Source: Motacilla alba alba
Taxonomy: Eukaryota > Chordata > Aves > Passeriformes > Motacillidae
Length of the DNA stretch: 64,000 nucleotides
Assembly (NCBI RefSeq): GCF_015832195.1
Contig: NC_052045.1
Span: 310,001 to 374,000 of the forward strand
Reading direction: 5' to 3'
The notes under the pieces are model-generated. The model was not told the DNA's origin, made no database searches, and was given only the letters and a program-made list of their open reading frames with translations. Position 1 is the stretch's first letter. Each line of letters opens with the position of its first letter. Positions 6,540 through 17,205 of the stretch are shown here, piece after piece. A program made the position numbers and the translations under genes.

Positions 6540-8000
6540 TTGACCTCCTCCGGGGCGCGGGGCAGCCGCGGGTGCCGTGGCGGGCCCGGATGGCGCTGCC
6601 AGCGGGGCCGGGCCGTTGTTTCCGAGCCGGCGGTGCCGGGGGAAGCCCCCTCCTCGCCGCCGCTCTCTGCTGTCCCTTTGTCCCCGCCCTTCGCTGCCCC
6701 CGAGCTTCCCGAGCGGCGGGGCTCGGGGCACGGCGCCGGCCCGGTGCAGCAGCCCCGACGGGGCGGTCCCGACGGCGAGTAGCGGGTGAGTAGCCGGTGA
6801 GTACCGGGCCGAGCGGGGCAGCGCGGGCTGTGCGCCGGGCAGTCGTGCCGGACCGGGCTGCCGACAGCGGGCTGCTTGCCGCGGGGGGCCGGGGCGAGCG
6901 AGCGGCGGGCGGGACTGTCTCCGTTATCGTCTGCTTTGTTTTGTTCTGTTTTTATTTCTGACTAGGATGCGGAAAAGCCTTCAGGAGAGAAGAGGGATCG
7001 AGATCAAACATCTCCCCCGCGAAACTTCCCGGCGTCGCGCAGGAGCCCCAAGCCACCGGAGCGACGGTGCAGGCCGGCCCTGGCTCCCGGCGCACGGCGG
7101 GGCGCCCGCGGGCCGGGGGGCGCCGGCCGTGCGGCAGCAGCGGCTCCCGGGAGCGCCGACGGCCTCGAGGCCGCTCGCTCCGCATCCCCCCGGCAGCAGG
7201 GCCTTGCCGCGGGCTGAGCCCGCCCCGGGGGCACGCAGGGAGCCGCGCTGCGGCCGCCGCCCGGCCCTGGCCGGCCCGACCCCCGAGCGGCCCGTCTTGA
7301 ACTTGACTGGGGCCAGGGGGAAGCACGGGCGCGGCCCTCCCCTCCTCTTGCCGCAGGGGCCGCTCGGGCGAGCAGCCCGCGGAGCCTTGCATGCTTTGAA
7401 ATTCACATTTGAGCAAATTTACCCTCTCCTTCCTCCAAAGGTAGGGAAAAAAAAAAAAAAAAGAAAGGAAGAAAGGTTTCTCGGGCAGAAAAGGTCAGGA
7501 GAAAAGTGGGTTGCAGCCTCTGCCGCTGCACAGCTAAAACAAAACAAAGTCCCCGAGTTCCGCACTGGCCATTTTAAATAACTCCCTTCGAGGTGTCCCG
7601 GCTAGACATGGATCTCTGCTTCTCTTTGCTGCGAAGTCTGTCTCTCGCTGCCCGCCCGGGCCCGGCCCCGGCCCGGGGCGAGCGGGACCGCCCTGCACCG
7701 CGCGGGCGAGGAGCAGCGGAGCCGCCGGGGGCCGCCGGCTTTGCCTCGGACACCCACCTGGGTCGTGCCTGCGTTGCTCCGGACCGCGCCAGGCTCGGAA
7801 AAGGTGCCGGTAGGCTCGGTTTCGTTACTGCTTTGCTCGGAGCCGGGGAGGCGCGGGGCTCCGCGGGACGGGTGCTGCTGCTGCTGCTGTGGGGCCCGCG
7901 CCGGCCCAGCGCGGGGGCCTCGGCTGCGGTTGTCCGGCTTGGGGAGCCGTGGCCGGGAGGATGTAGCGTTCCGGCCCTGGAGTAGCAGCCCCGCTGGAGG
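6540..8000. promoter_or_regulatory. CpG island just downstream of ZIC3, with splice-like signals
   Basis: This is dense GC- and CpG-rich DNA in two blocks (about 6540-6915 and 7020-7990), separated by a T-rich stretch at 6918-6965. Two GTGAGT donor matches lie at 6786 and 6797. A well-formed acceptor (pyrimidine-rich, ending GACTAG) ends at 6965. It also contains a poly(A) run at 7448-7462 and a CTG run near 7875. Several open frames cross it (for example the + strand from 6966), but none resembles a known family, and GC-rich DNA gives such frames by chance. It could be the start of a separate noncoding transcript, or an alternative 3' end of ZIC3. Confidence 0.45.
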
Positions 8001-11000
8001 ATCAGTGGAGGCAGGGGCCGTTTCTGGCCCCTCAGTGTCTCTGGCTGGTCCCCGGGGCTCTGGGCCATGCTGGCAAAGCTGCGCTCCTGCCTGCCCCCGC
8101 CGGTGCTTCCTTCAGCTGGCAGCACTGCCCCTGCCATTCTTATAGCCAGGACTTGTAACCAGCATCCTGGCTCACGTGGCTTCCCTGGTGCCGCAGCCGG
8201 TCCCCCACCCTCGGGGCTCCCCATCCAGACAGGGCTCGCAGCCAGTTTGTGGAGCAGTGGAGCAAACTGTTGAGCACGCCCTCTGAGGTCCCGGGTCCCC
8301 CTAGGCCATTCTGCAGCCCTCCAGAAATGGGGCATGCATTGGGCAGGTGCAGCTCGATGTGTGTGTATGGTATGAGATGAAGCCATGGATTTGGGTGGGT
8401 TCAGAAGGAGCTGGGGCCCTGCATGGCTCTGAAACGCTTTCAAAGCACAGGGTTCAGCACCATGGGGTGGGGCAGGAGGGCCGTGCCTCCCGAGCATGGG
8501 AAGGTGTGCTGGTGGGTGCTGGTGCCAGCACCTCTGCCCCAGCAGCTGCTGCTGCTCACACTTGGGAGTGACGCCAGAGAAGGGCTGTCTCTCCCTGCAG
8601 CCTAGTCCTCAGCTTTCATGGACAAGAAGGAGTTTTCTCTTTTGTAAAAAGAGGTAAAAAGTCCCTGTTCCTTACCGTGCCAGTTGCAAGGAGATACTAC
8701 AAAGTTCTGGAATGGGAAACACCCTGTTTCCTGGATGTCTTAGGCTGGTTTTGTGAGTTGGGGAGAGACAGCTCATGATTTTCAAAGCCAGGGCCTGGCA
8801 GTGGAGACCTGTGCTCACAGCTTGGACAAAAACATTAGAAAGCTGACCAGGGCAGGACAGTACTGGCAGGGCAGGTGCCCTGTTAGCTCAGCTTCTAGTG
8901 TGTCACAAAAATGGGACTTGTGTTGCGCCCCAGAAGAGTCCCAGGACTGTTCACAAAAAGGGGGCGTATTCTGCTGGCCTCTCCCAGCTAGCAGCTCTCT
9001 TTAGGTTGCTGTGCTTGCTTGTATGAGCGGGATTAGGTGGATTTGTCCCCAGATAAACACAACTCGGGATGGTTTTCTTAAAGGGGTAATGTAGATTCAT
9101 TGTGCTATAAGGAATCTAAGCAGGGGCAGGCGATGAACTGGAGCCGTTCCGTCACTACCATGCTTTATGAGCCATGAACATTTTGATTCCTTTGGTGTCA
9201 TTGTTTTTGCATATCTGTCTCTGTGTCTGGTGTAATCCTCTGAAAAAAATTTTAGTTTTCAAGCGTTGTGCCTGCCTTTAGCATGTAGTGGTTGCACACT
9301 GTGTGAAGGCAGAGTCCTGAAGGCATTTTGATCAGGTTGTGTTCAAGTGTCTCGACCTTACGGCATCGGGAATTAAGATTCTATAACAAATCTGTTTGCT
9401 GTAAAGCTCCAAAGCAGTGGATAGGGTGTGGTATTGTGTGTTTGCATTTTATTTTTTTAATATAATGTTCTCAGATTAAAACCATCATATACTAACACCA
9501 GCTTTTTTAACTGAGTGTAACTTTGACAATTGTTTGCTAAACCATCCCTCTTATTTATGCTTGTTACTGTGATCACCTATAAGGAAAATATTTCTGTAGA
9601 GATGCACTCCTGGTTTGGAGAGGTGAAATTCCAGAGAAAGCCTGTATTCTTTGAGAAATCTAATTTTATAATGGAGCATGCAGAAGGAAATAGTTTTATT
9701 GTAGTGACTAATCTGTACATCCCCTGAACTAAGACATTTAGTTAACCTTTCTATGCTGTTTGTATGGGATAAAAATATAATCTGTCTTGCTAATGCCTGC
9801 TCACCTGAACATAACTGCAGGCAGTAAAAATGCTTTTGTAAGAGCTTACAGTGGAGAGTGAGAATGGCAAAGCAAGGACCTGCCCTGCAGACCTGATAGG
9901 AGATGGTTTAGGATGGCTTTACAGACATTCTGTTGTAGTCATGGAAAACCCCCTGCAGAATCCGGAGGAGGCAGTTGTCAAAAGAGGCGCAGATATATTT
10001 TAATATTTAGATGCTAATTTTATTCTCAGTAAAGTAGGTTGTGTGCTGCTTAGGTTTTCTTTTAGCTGATACTTTGGTAATGTTTCTCTATTTCAAATGT
10101 TTGTGTGAAAAGAAACTTTAATAAAAAGAGCTGGGGAAAAAAAAGAGTTTAGCTGAATGATTTTGTTTTGGCATCTTGCTCAATAGTGGCAGCTTTGAAA
10201 TTGTCAAGGCTCGACTTTGAAATGAGCGATACATGGAGTTTCTTTTGAGGGAGATGCAGGCTGTGCGTTGGGGATTCATGTCTGTGCACGCTGGGCAAGG
10301 AATCCTGACCTGGGACAGGGAGGCAGAGAGGGGAAAAGTCACTGTCCGTGCAGCTGGCCGGGAAGGGGCTGGGCAGCTGGAGAGCCTGATGTCCCAGGAT
10401 CGTAAAGGATACGTGCAGAATAGGGCTGTTTCCTTGTTTTCATCGTTTTTCAGAGCAGAGTACAGTCAGGTCTAGGCCTGTGGGGTTGTGCAGCTACAAA
10501 ATGGCTCCTGGCAGGGCTCTGGGCAGCGGGCACGGCCGGCAGGGCTGGGCACAGCCCGGGGCCCTGCCCGCGCTGCCCAGGCTGGCTGGCGTGTGGAGCA
10601 GAGCTGGGGCTCGGTGGCTTTGGTCGGGGGAAGGTGTTTTTCCCTGCAGCCCCGTGGGGCCGGTGCCCGGCAGGTGCGGGGTGTCAGTGCTCCCTGCGCT
10701 GGGGCACGAAGGGCTCCTTGCTCCCCTCGGTCACAGGCTGCTGGCCGGGCAGCCTGGCGCTGGCAGGGTCACAGCAGGGTACCAAACAGCAGCATTCTGG
10801 TTTCTGCTGGCCGTGGGCTTGCTGCATCTGCGTGCCACAGAGAACAGCCACTTTGGAGAATACGGCTCCATCCCGAACGGCTCGAGAGGCAGGGCATTAA
10901 CATGCAGTCTTTGCCTGACATAAAATTAATTACTGATCTCTACCTTCTTTAAATTCGTCTCAGCTTCCCTCAGACATTATTTCAGTGCAAAATCTGGTGT

Positions 11001-12889
11001 TTGTTATTTTTTAAAGTATTTTTGCCACTTTCTGTAATTTACATGGCATGATTCTTGTTCTGAGAAAGATACTGTTCTTTTTGTTTGCTTTTGTCCTTAT
11101 TTTGATTTTTTCTTTTTGTTTTTTTACCTGTGTTAGTAGAATGCTGTTTGATTTAGGGTTTCTAGTACTTCAGCATGCTCTTACTGAAAATAAACTTTTA
11201 TTTTTTTGGTTGCATTTATTAAATCCATGGACTTGAGCTTTTCAGGGACTATTGGTAAACTCAAGGAAAAACGTAAAGCTTGTGTTGAGGTTGGTGAAAC
11301 TTAGTCTTAACTATTTGAAACATTTTATTTTGGAGTCAGATATTATCTTTGATAAAGAGAAAAAGCGTCGTGCAGCAGGTGATGTGACTGAAGTTCCTCT
11401 GAGTCATGCAGAGTGCAGAGTTTGCAAGGAGTGGTCTCTAGTTGCTCGCTGGTCCAAGGACTCCTGGTGAGGAAGGCAGATGTTCCCCAGAATACTCATT
11501 TCCCTGCAATATTTTTATTTCTACTAAAAAGAAGATGCTGCAAGATTTCTGTGAATCATAAATATTTTAAAATCATATGCCAGATGCACTTGAAATGGAT
11601 TTGCTCAATTGTACAAGATTATAAAAGAAAATTAAATGGACGTTTTTTTTCCCTTTGTCTCCTATTTTTCAGAGCCTCACTGTGCAGATTTTATTTTGCT
11701 GCCTTTTTTTTTTTTTGCTTTTTTTTTTCCCCCCGGTGACAACTTCCAGGCCAAAGGGGCACTATACTTGCTTTTAAAACTATATTTTAAGTCTTTTAAA
11801 GTGAGCTTGAGTTTTGTGTAATTTCCTGATTCTAGAGCTTGACTTATATTTTTTAAAATGAAGCTATTGCCAACATTGTAAAAATTGGCATAATTGCTAC
11901 GGTAAAATATATATTTAATTTTTAATCTTGACCCACAAGAGTATTTTCAAATAATACAGCAAGTAGGATGTTTTATTTTAATGGCTTTAAAGCACTCATT
12001 TTGTTTTTAAAATGCAATACCAATGTGTCATTGCAATCTGCTACTTATTTTCTGTTTCCTTTTTGTTCTTTGCTGATGCAGAAGAAGGCAGGCAAAGACC
12101 AAAGGAGTTGAAAATGTGCCTTGAAGACACTCCCTGTACCTTCGGGAGGATGCTGGGCTGAGGTTAAAAAAAACCCTTCTGTTGCTGCTCACTTTATGTT
12201 GCTGAGGACTTGATTTCAGAGGAGTTCCCTTTTAAAAAACCTCTGGTTGGAAATATTTTTTAAAAAAAGAAGAAGAAACTTAAAAAAAAAATTTAAACAT
12301 TTGCTCCTTTCTTAAACGATGAGATGACGTGGGGCATTTTTAGAATTATGATTTGATAAAGAACTTCCTGGGCCCTGCACGGGGAGCTGCTGTGGGGCTG
12401 AGCTCTGACAGCCTCGTCTCACAGCCGTGGCCTCTGTGTGTTTAACATGAAACCAGAATGCACCTTGTAAGCTACATCATGGTGTCTACAGTCAGAGGAC
12501 AGAGGAGAGGACTACAGAGGGCTCTTCTAGAAGTCCCAATTTCAAACTACGTCCATTCGATCAGTTTTATAAAAATTTATAACTCAAAACTCCAGAAATT
12601 TGTAACACAAACTTGAGCAATTGTAGTTTTAAAGCAAAGTTCTTTGTTGTTATTTAATTTTCATCCAAGCTAGGGGGAAAAAAAACCTACAGAACAATGG
12701 TTTATATCAGCACCTTAGTTGTATCACACTTATATTTCTAGATTTTATAATTTTACTGTAGAGTAAGAAATAGTTCCCTTCCAGATTGACAATAAATTGC
12801 ACTGAAAAAATTAAACTGGCATAAATGCCCCCTACAAAGTATAAAATTACATATGTATTAGTGAAACATTAATGCCCTGAAAATGTGTT
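8001..12889. other. gene-free flank, grading from GC-rich to AT-rich
   Basis: GC-moderate up to about 8600, then AT-rich from about 9000 to 12900, apart from a GC-rich patch at 10480-10790. No frame with recognisable homology. T-rich tracts occur at 11640-11735. Long AT-rich stretches such as 9440-9780, 11780-12060 and 12540-12890 have the texture of conserved noncoding DNA, but I cannot test conservation here. Confidence 0.5.
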
Positions 12890-13560
12890 TTCTTCTTTTT
12901 GTTAGTTTTCTGTTCTTCATCTTGGCCAGTCTTTTACAGAAAAGCTGGTTGTCAGTACAGCAACGGGACTAATCACGCTCCGTGGAGAGGCTGACGCAAG
13001 GAAGGGGCATTGGAGAAATACTGCATTTCATAAACAAAATCACTGGAGCATTAGGAGAGCAAACATGTGGTTTTATGAACATAGTTATAAATATTTAAAC
13101 ATGCAAAATGAAAATGTTACTAAATATCTGTTTTTCATTATCTTTCGATGAACATTTTCATTCTTGGAAGCGTTGCTGGCTGTCTGCAGAGCGATCACCA
13201 CCCCCTCCCCAGAATGAATGATGTGTAATGTGAAAACGTGTTAAAATGCACAGTTGTTTGTAATATCTTCTACCAAAGTGGAAGACATTCTACCAAATTT
13301 GGTATTCTACTGAATCGCAAAATATTCTTGCCCAACAAACAGGCAACCATCCTGATCTGTCAGCAGCTCGCTTGCTGGATGTTATGAAAAATCTGAGGAT
13401 GGTTTAGAAAATATAAGATGTCACTCAACGAGCCTGGAGTCATGGTCTACCATCCTTTCTCCGGCAAAATTCCTACAGAAGTCAACAAAAGATGGGGCTG
13501 CTGATTTCATCATTAGCAACGTCTTATTTTGACGTGTCAACAAGCGTGGAAGAGTTCTGA
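12890..13560. promoter_or_regulatory. candidate conserved noncoding block
   Basis: About 670 bp of AT-rich, non-repetitive sequence without coding frames lie 7-8 kb downstream of ZIC3, ending at a small CpG-rich patch. It contains many AT-core homeodomain-like motifs and an ATAAAC forkhead-like core (13031-13036). Lack of simple repeats combined with high AT is typical of developmental enhancers. This is inference from texture and position only. Confidence 0.25.
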
Positions 13561-13565
13561 GTGTC

Positions 13566-13810
13566 TCGGTGGAAGGCTGCAGCAGGAGGTTCGGGCTGGG
13601 CGCCGGGCTCTGCCCCTTGGCGGGGCTCTCAGGGCGCTGAGGCTGCACCTTTCCATGGGCGTGAGGCAGGCAGCGGGGCGCGCAGGTTGTGCGCTCGGCT
13701 GGCGTGCCCGGGGGCTGTGAGCAAGCAGAGGCCACGCTGCGCCTCGCTGTGCGCGGCGAGGCCGGCGTCTGATTCCTCCCACTCCGCGTAGGCAGCCGTC
13801 CCTTGGCTTC
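13566..13810. other. small CpG-rich patch
   Basis: About 240 bp are markedly GC- and CpG-richer than the surroundings, comparable to the ZIC3 island but short. Short frames cross it on both strands with Arg/Ala/Pro-rich translations and no family resemblance. It could be an orphan CpG island marking an enhancer or a noncoding-RNA promoter. Confidence 0.35.
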
Positions 13811-14620
13811 GGTTCTCCAGCCCTGCCTCCCCACCAAGCTCTCACTGTGCTGTGGATGTCACGAAATCAGGGGCCAAATGAGATACTCTTTTATGTACCA
13901 GAGAACCCATTTTATATTAGTCCCATACCATTGCTGGCTGTGCTGAGTTTCTGGTGGAGGCACGGCCCCGGTGCGCTGGCGCATCCACACGCACGCGCAC
14001 GCTGTTTACTATTCCTCCTGCAATTGCTCCCACCAATAAATCTGCACTTGCTGTAGCCAGGATGGAAATCTTTGAGACAAAGGACTTGAATGGGCAGTTT
14101 TTTATTGCTGTTATAGAGTAGAAGGCCCCAAGCTGGGGGCTACTGCATGCATGAATGCTGCCCCCCTTGGCTTGGTACTGTCTTCTGTGAGCTCTATACC
14201 AGTACCAGAGACTGTTAAGGGGAGAGGGCCCCAAGGCTGGTATTTCCCCATTTCAATTCCTGCTCCTCTGACTGCAGCAAATCCCAAAGAAATGACGGCT
14301 GAGAAGTAAACTTGGAGAAGAGTGTAGAAGGGCAGGCTGTTGGGTAGCGCAGGGGATGCGTGGGAGGGCAGCACAGAAACGTGGGAATGAGGAACGGAGG
14401 AACAAAAGAGATGCGGGTTGGCGAAGGAGGAATAGTGGAGTGAAAAGCGGCCAGGCTGGTGCAGCAGTGAGGAGCTGCTCCTTGTCCCTGTGTGTGAATA
14501 CATCCAGCTGAGCCTTTTGCATTTGCAGGCTGTTCAGGCAGAGCCCCCACAAAAGTGTGTGAGTCTCTGGAGACGTGCACAGGGTTTGCCCTGCGGGAAG
14601 CAGCGTGTGGTGCTTGGGGC
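13811..14620. other. unique gene-free sequence
   Basis: Mixed composition with an AT-rich stretch at about 14010-14110 and a short CACGCACGCGCACGC run near 13985-14000. A minus-strand open frame runs through into the repeat that follows but resembles nothing known. Confidence 0.4.
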
Positions 14621-14848
14621 GAGGGATGCACGCTGCTGGCTCCCACGCTGCAGCCGTGCAGGGCTGCTCTGGGTGCAGTGTGTGGGCACCATTTGGGGCG
14701 AGGGATGCACGCTGCTGGCTCCCACGCTGCAGCTGTGCAGGGCTGCTGTGGGTGCAGTGTGTGGGCACCACTCGGGGTGAGGGATGCACGCTGCTGGCTC
14801 CCACGCTGCAGCCGTGCAGGGCTGCTCTGGGTGCAGTGTGTGGGCACC
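14621..14848 (+). repeat. tandem repeat, 79-bp unit, three copies
   Basis: Copies begin with GAGGGATGCACGC at 14621, 14700 and 14779, exactly 79 bp apart. They differ by only a few substitutions (for example GCAGCCGTG versus GCAGCTGTG). The third copy is slightly truncated. The unit is not a multiple of three, so the long frames on both strands here translate one repeat in different frames and are not genes. Confidence 0.95.
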
Positions 14849-16040
14849 CACGGTGCCATTCCTGTGCCGGGGCTCTGGGGTGGCGATGGGGCGAGTCCCA
14901 TGGCGAGCTGGGCCTGAGCTGCAAGGGGGAAAGAACAGGCTGCTGTCCTGCCAGCAGCTTCGTGCCCACCAGGCTTGGGGGGAGAAGGGCCCTCAGGGAG
15001 CTGTCGTGTCCCTCCTGCTCCCCCATGGTTCCCACTAGCCCCCGTTCTTGCAGGCCACCAGTGGGTGCTGCCCTGGCGGAGGGACTGGGGTTGGCTTCTC
15101 AGCAGCAGGAGTGGTGGTGCTGTGCTCCATCCACTTGCGTCAATGCAGACCTTTCCACGGACTCCAGTCGGGGTTGGATCAAGCCTTGCATGATTGTGGC
15201 CCTTGTGCATTTCAAAACTGTTAATCTATATCTGGATCCCAATGGGGGCACTCGGGATGAGCTGAGCTCAAACAATCCTTGGCAGGAGGGACAGACTGGA
15301 GTTGGCAAGGATTTTTGTCCCATTATTGGTTACTCAGAGGAAGGAATTTACGCACCATTTTAATATATGACAACTTGAGGTCTGTCATCTTTAGCCTATT
15401 AGAAAAGCCTCATTTTTAACAAATCCCAGAGCGTTTACCAGGCATGGTGCTGCAGCTGGGTTGAGGCTTCATGCTGGTCCTGGGCAGAGGCACAGGACTG
15501 CTCTCTGTCTCTTTGGACACAGAGCAACTTCTGCTGTCGGGTCAGCGCTGTGGGTGCCAGCCCCAGCCCCCGGGCTGCTAACCTCTCACTCGCGTCTGAC
15601 CCTGCCAGCAGGGGAGGTGGGAATGTTGGGGCAGAAAAAAGCAGTCGCTGTGCAGCCCGTAGAGCAAACCCTGCTGAAAACTCTTCCCAGCTAGTTAAAT
15701 CTGCCTGTGTGTGCTCAGCGAGTTTAGCCAGGGTTGTTTACCAAGCTCAGAGGAGACTTGCCTGTCTGCACTAAAATCTTCAAAACACATCCCAAAGACC
15801 CAGAGAGAGATTTTACACTCTTTCAGTCAGTTTGCTCTTTTCTCTAGTGAAAAATCCAGATGGGTGCTTGTCTTGAAAACTGGTTTGTATGAAATCACAC
15901 TTTCTGCTTTATATTTCTGGATTTCTAAAGTAGAAAAATTTAACTCGTAAATATATTCCAAGATTATTTAGGCTTGTTGTATCAAGACCAGGAAATTAGT
16001 TCAGATAACCAGAAAATGGCTAGGAAGGATGGAAGAAATA
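14849..16040. other. unique gene-free sequence
   Basis: GC-moderate to about 15150, then AT-richer. No recognisable coding sequence, RNA gene or clear transposon remnant. Confidence 0.4.
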
Positions 16041-16172
16041 TGTTTGGGGGTTTGTGTTGTTTGAATATTTTGGGGTTTTTTTGCGGGGGAGGAGGGTTGT
16101 TTTGTTTCGGGGTTTTTTTGGTTTTTTTTCTTCTGTGTTTGGGTTTTGTGTTTTGTTTTGTTTTTTGTTTTG
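16041..16172 (+). repeat. T/G-rich low-complexity tract
   Basis: A run of T blocks separated by G or GG, with one short purine interruption (GGGGGAGGAGGG). It has the same style as tracts at 2888, 22775 and 42535, always with the T-rich strand on +. It could be the decayed poly(A) end of an inverted retroposon or independent low-complexity expansion. Confidence 0.7.
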
Positions 16173-16560
16173 GAGGAGGAAAGAATTTTAAAATAGTTTC
16201 CTTTGTTTTACAAGCATTAGTTGTATTTTTATCAACCAGCAAAGCACCCGAGTACTTAGCAAACCGTTTCCTTCAAAAACATCCCATACAGAGTGCTGAA
16301 ATAATCAACCAAAAGCATTGGTGGCAGCCTTAGACAAACAACTGTGTTTCTTGGTAATCTAATGCCATTTTAATATCTTGCTTTTAATGCAGCTGAGCGA
16401 ATGGTTTGATGGACAAGGCACTGATGCTCACGAGCCTGAGTTCAGTTGTTAGGCTATGTCAGAAATTATTTTTCACAGGCAAGTGTAGTTGGAGTGTCAG
16501 CTCCCATTAAGTGTATTAGGGCCTCTGAGGTTCAGTGCTAGCACACCATGTTTTGTAGCC
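16173..16560. other. unique sequence beside the transposase relic
   Basis: AT-rich unique sequence. The minus-strand frame of the neighbouring hAT relic continues a short way in (to about 16510) before losing any resemblance. Around 16495-16530 is a CTCCCATTAAGTG-type scrap resembling old sauropsid repeats, too short to assign. Confidence 0.3.
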
Positions 16561-17205
16561 TTTGGTTTGCTTCTGTGGCAGCCAAAGCAGAAGGTCTTTG
16601 GTTAACTTCTGACCACTGACATATTAAATGAAGATGAGCGTTTGAGCAACATCAGTGATTTCAATTGACTCATCAATTGCCATTGCATAGCAGTCCTCAT
16701 GTTTCACTTTGGTAACAAGCTCATCTGCCACATCTGATGCCAGCAATTCAGTCCTTCAAACAAATGACATGTTTGATAAAGAAATCTTTTAAAATTCATT
16801 ATGCACTTTGGCTTTTGTCTTTCCTTTTAATACAGCATCTGTTGCAGCCAGGATACATTCCTTGATCGTTTCTGAGTCTGCAATTATTTTTATGCCTGCC
16901 CAGTGTCCCGGAGATGTGAAATGAAGCTGCCATGCTATGCTGCTGAGCCCTGAAACTCTACACAGACATTCAATTTAATCTCTTGGCACAGACTGCATTA
17001 AAGTAGTGTCATCAGTGCACACTTGTGATAAAAAGACGACATGAAGAAAGACAGTGAACTAAAAGGCCCTGCTTTTTTCTTCTGGGAAGAAAATAGGATA
17101 TCTGTCCCTTCATTTGTTTCATGGCTTCCTTGTGCAGCCATTTAAATTCAGCAGAAGCCTCCAAGTGTCTAAACTTTATCCTGAGCCTTTTCTTCAGTGC
17201 TGGAA
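16561..17205 (-). pseudogene. hAT-superfamily (ZBED/BED-finger type) transposase relic
   Basis: Reading the minus strand from 16920 to 16561 in one frame gives about 120 codons, interrupted by at least three stops, with clear resemblance to hAT transposases and their domesticated relatives (ZBED5, SCAND3, FAM200 and similar). The hallmark is AIDESIEITDVAQTLIFI, matching the family's LDEST..TDTAQLLIF motif. It is preceded by an ADSETIKECIL segment and a SLSNMSF segment in the expected order, and followed by YVSG..LTKDLLLWLP. Further 5' on the minus strand (about 17200-17130) FRHLEASAEFK resembles the end of a BED zinc finger in another frame. The catalytic and C-terminal dimerisation regions are missing. 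It is a dead, frameshifted fossil, not a gene. Confidence 0.8.

Noticed and set aside
6966..6990. Apparent C2H2-like CGKAFR read from TGC GGA AAA GCC TTC AGG
   Set aside because: The frame has a stop just upstream and lacks the other zinc ligands downstream, so it is a chance match.
14215..15210. 331-codon minus-strand frame
   Set aside because: It runs through the three 79-bp repeats; two overlapping frames repeat the same peptides and no homology is seen outside.
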